Of a stretch of 64,000 nucleotides of DNA, positions 56,779 to 64,000 are shown piece after piece (positions within the stretch are counted from its first letter, which is position 1; the number at the start of each line of letters is the position of its first letter). The notes under the pieces are model-generated. The model was given only the letters and a program-made list of their open reading frames with translations. It had not been told where the DNA came from and made no database searches. The stretch comes from an uncultured Bacteroidota bacterium (GTDB lineage Bacteria > Bacteroidota > Bacteroidia > Flavobacteriales > Flavobacteriaceae): contig CACEGG010000006.1 in NCBI GenBank assembly GCA_902559035.1, positions 1 to 64,000 on the forward strand, in the 5' to 3' direction. A program made the position numbers and the translations under genes.

Positions 56779-56806
56779 CTCGAAATTTGTTATCTAACAA
56801 GAGACG

Positions 56807-57886
56807 ATGAAAAATACTATACTTTTTGATAAACATCTAGAATTTAATGGAAAAATGGTACCGTTTGCCGGCTACAATATGCCTGTACAATTTGAGGGTG
56901 TAAATATTGAACACTTAAAGGTTAGAAATTCAGTAGGCATATTTGATGTATCTCACATGGGAGAATTTTTAATTTCAGGAAAAAATGCTTCAAGTTTTTT
57001 AAATTACGTTTGTTCCAATGACATATTGATGATGACTGATGGAAAAGCTCAATACAATTGTCTAATTAATGAAAGTGGAGGAATAATTGATGATTTAATA
57101 GTTTACAAGAAAAATAAAGACAATTATATGATTGTAGTTAATGCCGCAAATATTGATAAAGATTGGGATTGGCTAAAAAAACAGAATTTAAAATTTGATA
57201 ATAAACTTGAAAATATTTCTGAAAAGACATCTCTCTTTGCCCTTCAGGGTCCAAAAGCTATTAAAGTGTTACAGAAACTCACCTCTTTTAGTTTAAATGA
57301 ATTAACAAACTATTCTTTTGTTAACCTGGATATTGAAGGAGTTAAAAATGTGATTGTATCAACCACAGGATATACAGGTTCTGGAGGATTTGAATTATAC
57401 GTAAATAACGAAAATGCTCTAAAGCTATATAATTTGATTTTAGAAGCTGGGGCTTTCTTAGATATTAAACCAATAGGATTAGCCGCCAGAGATACTTTAA
57501 GATTAGAAATGGGGTATTGTCTTTATGGAAATGATATTGATGAAACTATTAATCCTATTCAAGCTGGACTTAAGTGGGCAACGAAGATCAATAAAGATTT
57601 TATTGGAAAACAAAATATTTTAAAATCTTTAGAAAATGGGGTTGAAAAAAAATTGATAGGGTTCAAATTAACTGACAGAGGAATTCCAAGAAAAGATTAT
57701 AAAATCTTTGACTCAAATAATAATCAAATAGGAATCGTTACATCTGGAACAATGTCGCCTACTTTAAAAAAAGGAATAGGAATGGGCTACATTAAAATTA
57801 CTCACAGTGAGATTGGAACTGAAATTTTTATTGAGATAAGAAATAAAAAAATTAAATCTAAAATAGTCAAACGTCCTTTTATTTGA
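56807..57886 (+). CDS. gcvT: Aminomethyltransferase (glycine cleavage T protein)
   Basis: A 359-residue cytosolic enzyme of standard length. It shows the GcvT opening FNGKMVPFAGYNMPVQF, the folate-domain GIFDVSHMGEF, and the late GLAARDTLRLEMGYCLYGNDI. It transfers the methylene from aminomethyl-lipoyl GcvH to tetrahydrofolate. It is the first gene of a plus-strand run that continues with an RmlD-like protein 3 bases later and then the YebC gene. Confidence 0.97.
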   Translation: MKNTILFDKHLEFNGKMVPFAGYNMPVQFEGVNIEHLKVRNSVGIFDVSHMGEFLISGKNASSFLNYVCSNDILMMTDGKAQYNCLINESGGIIDDLIVYKKNKDNYMIVVNAANIDKDWDWLKKQNLKFDNKLENISEKTSLFALQGPKAIKVLQKLTSFSLNELTNYSFVNLDIEGVKNVIVSTTGYTGSGGFELYVNNENALKLYNLILEAGAFLDIKPIGLAARDTLRLEMGYCLYGNDIDETINPIQAGLKWATKINKDFIGKQNILKSLENGVEKKLIGFKLTDRGIPRKDYKIFDSNNNQIGIVTSGTMSPTLKKGIGMGYIKITHSEIGTEIFIEIRNKKIKSKIVKRPFI

Positions 57887-57889
57887 TTA

Positions 57890-58693
57890 ATGAAAAGGAT
57901 TTTAATATTTGGAGGAAGCAGTTCAATAGGTACAGCCATTTTTAAAGAATTAAAACCTTTTTATGATTCATATGCAACTTATTATTCAAACTCTAAGTTT
58001 AGATCTAACAAAAGATATATTTATTATAGTGTAGACCAGGATCCTTCCACAATTCTAGAAAATATTAAACCAAATGTTATCATCACAGGCCTTAAAGGAA
58101 ACTTTAATTCTCAAGTCATTTTTTTTGAAAAGATTATTAACCATTGTGAAAAATACAAATCTAAATTAATGTTCATTTCGTCTTCAAATGTTTTTGATTC
58201 ATTTGTGAACTACCCATCATTTGAGAATGATAAAACATTCTCAACAAGCGTGTATGGAAGATTTAATGTTCATATTGAAAATAAATTGTTAAGAATGAAT
58301 AATAAAAACTGGTCAATTAATAGATCTGCTATAATTTTTAGTAAAAAATCAAAAAGATTGCATGAATTAAAAAAAGATTTAAACAACTCAAATTCAATAG
58401 AGATATTTCCTAATCTAATAATAAATATCAATTCTGAAGAATATCTTTCAAAACAACTTCATTACATTATCAGTAGAAATCTTTCTGGCATATTTCACCA
58501 TGGATCTAAAGATTTAATAAACCATGAGGAATTAATCAAACTAATTATATCTAAATTAAATCCCGAAAGTTGTAATTTCAAATACGTTTATACTACAAAT
58601 GAAAATAGATATTTATCTCTCATGTCTAAAACAAATAAATTTCCAAACCATTTAAATTTTAGTTACAATTCTGTAATAAAAGAAATTACATAA
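57890..58693 (+). CDS. RmlD-like NAD(P)-binding sugar-nucleotide reductase homologue
   Basis: A 267-residue Rossmann protein with FGGSSSIGTAIFKEL at its N-terminus and the family's FISSSNVFD strand. The catalytic YxxxK is altered: SVYGRFNVHIE has Asn where Lys is expected, so normal dTDP-rhamnose-type reduction is doubtful. It may bind a nucleotide sugar or be a divergent enzyme. It follows gcvT with a 3-base gap. No other rhamnose-pathway genes are nearby. Confidence 0.72.
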   Translation: MKRILIFGGSSSIGTAIFKELKPFYDSYATYYSNSKFRSNKRYIYYSVDQDPSTILENIKPNVIITGLKGNFNSQVIFFEKIINHCEKYKSKLMFISSSNVFDSFVNYPSFENDKTFSTSVYGRFNVHIENKLLRMNNKNWSINRSAIIFSKKSKRLHELKKDLNNSNSIEIFPNLIININSEEYLSKQLHYIISRNLSGIFHHGSKDLINHEELIKLIISKLNPESCNFKYVYTTNENRYLSLMSKTNKFPNHLNFSYNSVIKEIT

Positions 58694-58723
58694 AATGATT
58701 TTACTAACTTTAATTATTTAAAT

Positions 58724-59428
58724 ATGGGAAGAGCATTTGAATTTAGAAAAGCTAGAAAAATGAAAAGATGGTCTGCAATGGCCAAAACCTTTACAAGAAT
58801 TGGAAAAGATATTGTAATGGCAGTTAAGGAAGGCGGATCCTCCCCTGAATCTAACTCAAAACTTAGAGCTGTAATTCAAAATGCAAAGGCAGCTAATATG
58901 CCAAAAGATAACATCGAAAGAGCGATTAAGAGAGCCTCCGATAAATCAACTGGAAATTTTAAGGAAATCCTATTCGAGGGATATGGTCCCTCTGGAATTG
59001 CAATAATTGTTGAAACTGCAAGTGATAATAATAATAGAACAGTCGCTAATATTAGGAGTTATTTTAATAAATATGGTGGAAATCTTGGTACTGCTGGTTC
59101 AGTTGAATTCATGTTTGATAGAGTGTGTAGCTTCAAAATAAAAACTGAAATTGATTTAGAAGAATTAGAGTTAAATTTAATTGATTTTGGAGTTGATGAA
59201 GTTTTAAAAGAAGATGATGTTTTAATACTATACTCTCCTTTTGAAAATTATGGACAAATTCAGAAAGAACTTGAAAGTCAAAAAATCGAAATTATATCTT
59301 CAGAATTTGAAAGAATTCCAAAGCAAATGAAAGAACTAAGTGAAGAAAAAAAAGAAGAAGTTAATATTTTAATTGAAAAAATAGAGGAAGATGATGACGT
59401 GCAAAATGTTTTTCATAATATGAATTAA
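58724..59428 (+). CDS. YebC/PmpR-family DNA-binding/translation-associated protein
   Basis: A 234-residue protein with the family's opening MGRAFEFRKARKMKRW and the conserved GKDIVMAVKEGGSSPESNSKLRA and GYGPSGIAIIVE segments. YebC proteins act as regulators and are linked to relief of ribosome stalling on proline stretches. Length and motifs are standard. It overlaps by 4 bases the convergent acyltransferase gene. Confidence 0.95.
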   Translation: MGRAFEFRKARKMKRWSAMAKTFTRIGKDIVMAVKEGGSSPESNSKLRAVIQNAKAANMPKDNIERAIKRASDKSTGNFKEILFEGYGPSGIAIIVETASDNNNRTVANIRSYFNKYGGNLGTAGSVEFMFDRVCSFKIKTEIDLEELELNLIDFGVDEVLKEDDVLILYSPFENYGQIQKELESQKIEIISSEFERIPKQMKELSEEKKEEVNILIEKIEEDDDVQNVFHNMN

Positions 59429-59964
59429 GAATATTCTGGAATTTTTCCCTTAACACCCTCAAAAAAACTCTGAAGATTAATCATATCTTTTTCAATATCA
59501 TTAGTCAAATGATATGGTTTAGAAATTAAAATTTTCTTATTTTCAAAATCTAATGCGGCGCTAACTATAGGAACTTTTGTCTTTTTTGCAATGTAATAAA
59601 AACCTGTTCTCCATTTATCAACTTTTTTTCTTGTTCCCTCAGGTGAAATTCCAAGAATAAAAGTTTCTTTTTTATTAAAAATTTCAGCAATTGAGTCAAC
59701 ACTATTTGAGTTACTTCCTCTATCTACCGGCATACCACCTAACCACTTTAAAAAGTAATTTAATGGAAACTTAAATAGTTCTTTTTTTCCAATAAAACTC
59801 ACGTTTGTTTGGACAAATAAACTTCTTGCAAAAATTGCTAAAAAAAAATCAATCCAATGTGTATGTGGAGCAGCAATTAAGACACATTTTTTTGGAAAAT
59901 CAGTATTTCCAATAATTTTCCACTTGAATATTTTAAAAAAAATAAATCTTCTAATTTTTATCAT
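59425..59964 (-). CDS. 1-acylglycerol-3-phosphate acyltransferase-like (PlsC-type)
   Basis: A 179-residue protein with the H(x)4D active-site motif PHTHWIDFF (about 34-42) and the later SPEGTR motif. The start at 59964 is preferred because it gives a normal N-terminus and overlaps the upstream gene by 14 bases; the ATG at 60003 would lie well inside kdsB. It is shorter than typical PlsC and resembles the small membrane-associated acyltransferases of Bacteroidota. It probably transfers an acyl chain to a lipid precursor; the acceptor is unknown. Confidence 0.88.
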   Translation of the reverse strand: MIKIRRFIFFKIFKWKIIGNTDFPKKCVLIAAPHTHWIDFFLAIFARSLFVQTNVSFIGKKELFKFPLNYFLKWLGGMPVDRGSNSNSVDSIAEIFNKKETFILGISPEGTRKKVDKWRTGFYYIAKKTKVPIVSAALDFENKKILISKPYHLTNDIEKDMINLQSFFEGVKGKIPEYS

Positions 59965-60682
59965 TGTGTAATCTGGCTTTGTTAAGATCTTGCATTGTAT
60001 CAATCCCTATTGAACCAAAATTGGTCAGAACCATTTTAATATTTTTTCCTTTTTCCAAATATCTTAATTGTTCTAAATTTTCAATGGTTTCTAATCTACT
60101 AGGAGATGAATTATAAAATTCAATCAAAGCATTTTTTCTAAACGCATAAACCCCTATATGTTTGTGATATTTAATTTCTTTATTTGATTTATTGTAAGGA
60201 ATAGAATGTCTTGAAAAATAAATAGCAAAATTGTTTGAATCTACAATTACTTTGACAGTATTTGGGTCATTGATTTCAGATTCGTCCTTAATTTCTTCCA
60301 TTAGTGAAGCTAAGTCAATTTCTTTATTATCATCATTGCTAAAAACATCAATTAGTTTTCTTATACTTTTAGTATCTATAAAAGGTTCATCACCTTGAAC
60401 GTTAATTATGATATCAACCTCCATTTCTTGAGCAAACTCAGCGATTCTGTCAGAACCTGAGATATGTTCATTGTTACTAATTAAAACATTTTGGTGAAAC
60501 TGTTTTAAATGATCATATATAATTTGAGAGTCGGTAACAACATACACGGCATCGAATAAATTTGTGTTCACAATATTTTCCAGAGTGGTTTTTATAACAG
60601 ATTTACCGTTAAGATCCATCATTAGCTTTCCTGGCAATCTTTTGGAGTCATATCTGGCGGGAATCATTGCAATAATTTTCAA
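59951..60682 (-). CDS. kdsB: 3-deoxy-manno-octulosonate cytidylyltransferase
   Basis: A 243-residue cytosolic enzyme that activates Kdo as CMP-Kdo for lipopolysaccharide. A TTG start at 60682 gives the usual N-terminus KIIAMIPARYDSKRLPGK; the first in-frame ATG at 60667 would trim five conserved residues, while an ATG at 60709 adds unrelated sequence. NVQGDEPFID and HKHIGVYAFR are signature motifs. It follows the RecD-like gene by 34 bases and overlaps the acyltransferase gene, consistent with an envelope-lipid role. Confidence 0.93.
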   Translation of the reverse strand: MKIIAMIPARYDSKRLPGKLMMDLNGKSVIKTTLENIVNTNLFDAVYVVTDSQIIYDHLKQFHQNVLISNNEHISGSDRIAEFAQEMEVDIIINVQGDEPFIDTKSIRKLIDVFSNDDNKEIDLASLMEEIKDESEINDPNTVKVIVDSNNFAIYFSRHSIPYNKSNKEIKYHKHIGVYAFRKNALIEFYNSSPSRLETIENLEQLRYLEKGKNIKMVLTNFGSIGIDTMQDLNKARLHNDKN

Positions 60683-60716
60683 AGCTATAGTTTTGATCCA
60701 AAAATACATTTAAATT

Positions 60717-62111
60717 TTAAAAGCCTATCAAATATAATTTGTTTTCTGCTCTGGTGACTGCTGTATAAAGCCATCTCAAATAATCAATATCAACTCCATC
60801 TTTTAAATAAGGCTTTTCAATAAAAACAGTAGGCCACTGTCCTCCTTGAGACTTATGACAAGTGAGTGCATAAGAAAATTTCACATTTAAGGCATTAAAA
60901 AAAGGGTTTTCCTTTGTTTTAATAAACCTCTTATATTTTGATTTTAAACTAGTATAATCTTTTTGAACTTCGTTATATAATTTATTTGATTGCTCATAAC
61001 TAAGTGATGGAGCCTCTGAGTTTAGTGTGTCTAACAATATAACGGTATCTATTACTGGTTCATTGGCATAGTCGACCATTTTGATTTTTACTTCTGCAAA
61101 CTTAAACCCATACAACTCTTTAATTGAATAAATTTCTAAAACTTCAATTATATCTCCGTTAGCTAAAAAGGAAATACTATGCTCCTCTGATGTCCAAAAA
61201 TAATTATTCTTTGTAATTATTAGTAAATCACCCACAGAAACTAAATTCTCATTAAATAATATGGTTTTTCTAATCTGTTGATTATATAAATTGGCGCGCT
61301 TATTAGATCTTACTATAATGATAGTATTATTTGACCCATTAATATTATAAGATGATTCTATTTTTTCTTGAATTTCGTAACCATCTGTAAGAATTTGAAC
61401 ATCATCAAAAAATTGAAAATCAAAATTTAAAATTTTATTAAAAATATTTTTTCTAATCTCAGTAGCATTGACTAATATTCCAGAGTTATTAGACTGTCTA
61501 ACGACTTGACTCAAGGTAGATTCTAAACATTTTAATTTATAAGTATTATTAATGAAATCAGAATTTAAAGCTGCACTAATCTCCTGTTTTACAGGGGGAA
61601 GTTGAGCTGTATCTCCTAAAAAAATTATTTTTGAGTTATTATTAAAATCAACATACTTAAAAATATCTGATAATAAAGATTTTCTCCTAAATAAATCAGA
61701 TGAATTGGTGGAATCTGAAATCATAGAAGCTTCATCAATAATAAAAAGAGAGTTTTTAATTTTATTAGTTTTTAGTTTTGTTTGAAACTTACCAAACTTA
61801 TCAACAGAGGAAAAATAAATTTTTTTATGAATAGTATATGAGTTTTTATTTGTATAGTTTGATAAAACCTTAGCTGCTCTTCCAGTTGGAGCAAGCAAAC
61901 ACACATTATAGTTTAAAATTTTCACATTGTCTACCAATGTTTTCATTAATGTGGTTTTCCCTGTTCCAGCATATCCTTTCAAAATGAATAAGCTTGTATT
62001 CTTATCTGAAATTAAGAACTGACTAATAGAAATAATTGCTTTTTTCTGATCATCTGTAGGATTAAATGAAAATTTGTTAATCAGTAGTGTTGAAAAATCA
62101 TTAAAATTCAT
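60717..62111 (-). CDS. RecD-like ATP-dependent DNA helicase/nuclease-type ATPase
   Basis: A 464-residue superfamily 1 helicase. Walker A is GYAGTGKT (about 46-53), Walker B appears as FIIDEASMI, motif III as IIFLGDTAQLPP, and the C-terminal UvrD-like motif as YALTCHKSQGGQWP. It resembles the single-subunit RecD-like helicases of Bacteroidota rather than the RecD of RecBCD. It is probably involved in repair or recombination. Its start is 75 bases from the divergent membrane-anchored gene. Confidence 0.92.
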   Translation of the reverse strand: MNFNDFSTLLINKFSFNPTDDQKKAIISISQFLISDKNTSLFILKGYAGTGKTTLMKTLVDNVKILNYNVCLLAPTGRAAKVLSNYTNKNSYTIHKKIYFSSVDKFGKFQTKLKTNKIKNSLFIIDEASMISDSTNSSDLFRRKSLLSDIFKYVDFNNNSKIIFLGDTAQLPPVKQEISAALNSDFINNTYKLKCLESTLSQVVRQSNNSGILVNATEIRKNIFNKILNFDFQFFDDVQILTDGYEIQEKIESSYNINGSNNTIIIVRSNKRANLYNQQIRKTILFNENLVSVGDLLIITKNNYFWTSEEHSISFLANGDIIEVLEIYSIKELYGFKFAEVKIKMVDYANEPVIDTVILLDTLNSEAPSLSYEQSNKLYNEVQKDYTSLKSKYKRFIKTKENPFFNALNVKFSYALTCHKSQGGQWPTVFIEKPYLKDGVDIDYLRWLYTAVTRAENKLYLIGF

Positions 62112-62135
62112 TGTAGATTAGAAAATGTAATGTAT

Positions 62136-62165
62136 TTTGGTGCTTCAAAAAAAATTGTAGCTTTG
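62136..62165 (+). promoter_or_regulatory. Bacteroidota-type promoter upstream of the membrane-anchored gene
   Basis: TTTG (62136-62139) and TAGCTTTG (62158-62165) match the -33 and -7 elements, separated by 18 bases. Transcription would begin near 62172, about 15 bases before the ATG. It is the best-formed promoter I see in the window. Confidence 0.6.
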
Positions 62166-62186
62166 TTAAATATAATTAAATAATCA

Positions 62187-62876
62187 ATGGGATTCTTATC
62201 AAAAACAACAGATTTTATATCAAATTACAAGAGATCAATTGAAGCATTTCTATGGGTTCTGATTTTAGTATTTGCTTACCAAGTTTACAACTCAATAAAT
62301 GCACCAATTAAATTTAATGAAGTAAAGACAGAAAGATATCTAAAAGTAATTGACAAGTTAAAAGATATTAGAAATGCACAAATTGCCTATAAAACTGTTA
62401 ATGGAGTATATGCTGACAATTTTGATGGTCTAATTAAGTTTATAGACTCTGCACAATATACCCTTATTCAAAAAAGAGATTCTAGTTATATGAAATATGA
62501 TAGGGTTTACAGAATTGACATACTACAGGAGATTGTCGTCATAGACACCTTAGGTTTTGCATCAGTTAAAGACTCTTTATTTGGAGATTCTGACAGATAT
62601 AAAACAATGGCACAAGTTCCAATTGATGGTATTGATAAAACCTTCTCAATCAAAGCTGATGTAATTGATAAAAATGGTTATAACGTACCTGTATTTGAGG
62701 TTAGAATTTCTAAAGATGCAATATTATACGATCAAAATAAAGATCTTCTTAAGCAGGAGAAAGCCTTAATGTCTGTCGATGGTGTAAATGGTCCTGATTT
62801 AGTTTTAGGTTCAATGACTGAGGTTAGCACCAATGGAAATTGGCCAACAACCTATGATGCAATCGCAAGAAAATAA
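62187..62876 (+). CDS. Single-pass membrane-anchored protein of unknown function
   Basis: A 229-residue protein with an N-terminal cytoplasmic stretch, one transmembrane helix (IEAFLWVLILVFAYQVY, about 18-34) and a periplasmic region. The sequence after the helix, KVIDKLKDIRNAQIAYKTVNG, resembles the helical start of pseudopilin-like proteins, but the prepilin peptidase site is absent. Conserved flavobacterial neighbours (DUF3822 and rsmD) follow. The function is unknown. It overlaps the next gene by 23 bases. Confidence 0.75.
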   Translation: MGFLSKTTDFISNYKRSIEAFLWVLILVFAYQVYNSINAPIKFNEVKTERYLKVIDKLKDIRNAQIAYKTVNGVYADNFDGLIKFIDSAQYTLIQKRDSSYMKYDRVYRIDILQEIVVIDTLGFASVKDSLFGDSDRYKTMAQVPIDGIDKTFSIKADVIDKNGYNVPVFEVRISKDAILYDQNKDLLKQEKALMSVDGVNGPDLVLGSMTEVSTNGNWPTTYDAIARK

Positions 62877-63609
62877 AATACTTAATAAAAGCTCAACCCT
62901 CATAATTTCAGTTAGTTTACAGGAACTGAATATTTACTTGTTAAGTTCGACTGATAATGAATTAAAAAAATCCTTAAACACCCAGTTTTCAGGAAACAAC
63001 AGTACGGATGTTTTATTAGACAATCTTAAAAAGAGTTTACTTGATTTTGATATCAAAAATGTTTTAGATGTTAAACTTATTGTTAATAATAAATTATCAG
63101 TTCTAGTTCCTGATGAGATTTTCAATAAAAAATTATCAATTGAATATTTAAAATTTAACTCTGAGATTTTTAGTAATGATACCTCTGAAGTTGATGATTT
63201 GTCAGAATTAAATGCTAAAAATGTTTATGTTCCATATATAAATATTAACAACTACTTAATTGATACTTTTGGATCATTTGAGTTTTATCATTATTCTTCT
63301 TTATTTATTAAGAAAGTTTATAAAAAAATTGATTGTGAAAATTGCATATCATTTTATGCAAGTGTACGTCACAACCTTCTCAATTTAGTTATTTTTAAGG
63401 GTAGGAAACTTTACTACTCAAATACATTTGAATATCAAACTAAAGAAGATCTACTATATTATATACTATTTGCTTCCAAACAAGTAAAAGTCGTTAATTC
63501 ACAAACTAAAATTACTTTTTTAAGAGAAAAAAAATTAAAATCAGTTGAATTTGAGTATTTAAGAAAGTTCATAAAAAATATCGAAGTAACTGATGAAATT
63601 ATTAATTAA
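62854..63609 (+). CDS. DUF3822-family protein
   Basis: A 251-residue protein with an actin/FtsA-like pattern (IISVSLQELNIYLLS near the start and LLNLVIFKGRKLYYSNTFEY in the middle), which fits DUF3822, a family found next to rsmD in Bacteroidota. The ATG at 62854 is chosen; one at 62833 would extend further into the upstream gene. The start overlaps that gene. Function unknown. Confidence 0.78.
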   Translation: MMQSQENKILNKSSTLIISVSLQELNIYLLSSTDNELKKSLNTQFSGNNSTDVLLDNLKKSLLDFDIKNVLDVKLIVNNKLSVLVPDEIFNKKLSIEYLKFNSEIFSNDTSEVDDLSELNAKNVYVPYININNYLIDTFGSFEFYHYSSLFIKKVYKKIDCENCISFYASVRHNLLNLVIFKGRKLYYSNTFEYQTKEDLLYYILFASKQVKVVNSQTKITFLREKKLKSVEFEYLRKFIKNIEVTDEIIN

Positions 63610-63630
63610 ACATAGTAAAAGTTAACAATT

Positions 63631-64000
63631 TTGAGGATAATTTCAGGAAATAACAGAGGAAGAAGAATTATTGCACCAAAAAATCTTCCTGTAAGACCAA
63701 CAACAGACAAATCAAAAGAAGCGTTATTTAATATACTTCAAAACAGTTATGAAATTCAAAATCTAAAGATTCTTGATTTATTTAGTGGAACTGGAAATAT
63801 TAGTTATGAATTTGCATCCAGAGGAGCAATCGAAATATACAGTATTGATAAAAACATAAAATGTACAAACTTTATAAAACAAACATCTATTAATTTAGGT
63901 ATGGATATAAAAGTTATAAAGTCAGATGCATTTAATTTCATAAAAAATACAAAACATAAATTTGACATAATTTTTCTTGACCCCCCTTATGACTTTGTAG
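63631..64000 (+). CDS. rsmD: 16S rRNA (guanine966-N2)-methyltransferase RsmD, 3' end beyond window
   Basis: A frame beginning with TTG at 63631 encodes the RsmD N-terminus (RIISGNNRGRRIIAPKNLPV, then RPTTDKSKEALFNIL) and the SAM motif DLFSGTGNISYEF. It continues open to the right edge, where the catalytic motif DPPY is just reached. The protein methylates G966 of 16S rRNA. The TTG start gives the family's standard first residues. It lies 21 bases after the DUF3822 gene, the common flavobacterial arrangement. Confidence 0.93.
   Translation, partial: MRIISGNNRGRRIIAPKNLPVRPTTDKSKEALFNILQNSYEIQNLKILDLFSGTGNISYEFASRGAIEIYSIDKNIKCTNFIKQTSINLGMDIKVIKSDAFNFIKNTKHKFDIIFLDPPYDFV

Noticed and set aside
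1-64000. tRNA, rRNA, CRISPR arrays, insertion sequences or phage genes.
   Set aside because: No matching sequence, repeats with spacers, transposase or integrase were seen; the gaps are short and AT-rich.

Overview
The window is a compact, AT-rich (roughly 30% GC by eye) stretch of chromosome from a marine-type member of the Bacteroidota, most likely family Flavobacteriaceae. The case rests on a SusC/SusD/SusE-like trio, many short lipoprotein signal peptides ending in SC, no obvious Shine-Dalgarno sequences, several TAnnTTTG (-7) promoter elements, a fused ABC-permease/M1 peptidase, a fused aspartokinase/homoserine dehydrogenase, and flavobacterial gene neighbourhoods (gyrA-TPR, RecD-like helicase-kdsB, DUF3822-rsmD). 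Genes are densely packed and no gap exceeds about 220 bases. I found no rRNA, tRNA, CRISPR array, insertion sequence or prophage.

Region 1 (1-20445) is a polysaccharide utilisation locus for alpha-1,4-glucans (starch, glycogen or maltodextrins). On the minus strand, reading from 13.3 kb leftwards, one operon encodes a SusC-like TonB-dependent transporter, a SusD-like lipoprotein, a SusE/F-like binding lipoprotein, a GH43 enzyme, a serine hydrolase (beta-lactamase/family VIII esterase fold), a cyclomaltodextrinase-like GH13 and a very large secreted GH13 with calcium-binding TSP3 repeats that runs off the left edge. On the plus strand are a LacI-type regulator and then an operon of MFS sugar transporter, beta-phosphoglucomutase, GH65 disaccharide phosphorylase and a lipoprotein GH13. 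Surface enzymes and SusCD would capture and import oligosaccharides, periplasmic GH13 enzymes would cut them to maltose or glucose, the MFS carrier would bring maltose in, and GH65 plus phosphoglucomutase would convert it to glucose and glucose 6-phosphate. Three copies of the palindrome CTATAACGTTATAG (two before susC, one of them with a mismatch, and one before the MFS gene) are the probable LacI-family operators tying both operons together. A 15-base repeat is also shared by the two control regions.

Region 2 (20430-26587) carries further sugar genes: a sugar nucleotidyltransferase, a GH109-type NAD-dependent glycosidase with a twin-arginine leader, UDP-glucose 4-epimerase, a GH29 alpha-L-fucosidase, a small GreA-like protein and a dienelactone-hydrolase-like secreted protein. 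This suggests use of fucose- and N-acetylgalactosamine-containing glycans.

Region 3 (26590-42846) is mixed accessory and housekeeping sequence: OsmC, an NTF2-like lipoprotein, a retinol-saturase-like oxidoreductase, an ABC ATPase with the permease-M1 fusion, a sugar isomerase/epimerase, an exported ADP-ribosylglycohydrolase-like protein, several uncharacterised exported proteins, a methyltransferase, two rhodanese-type sulfur proteins, an NlpC/P60 hydrolase and a TPR protein.

Region 4 (42866-64000) is core genome: gyrA, clpC, the thrA-thrB-thrC operon (thrA is split by a -1 frameshift at a T run near 50381), DPP-IV-like and M1 peptidases, gcvT, an RmlD-like protein, a YebC-family regulator, an acyltransferase, kdsB, a RecD-like helicase, a membrane-anchored unknown protein, a DUF3822 protein and the start of rsmD, which runs off the right edge from a TTG start.
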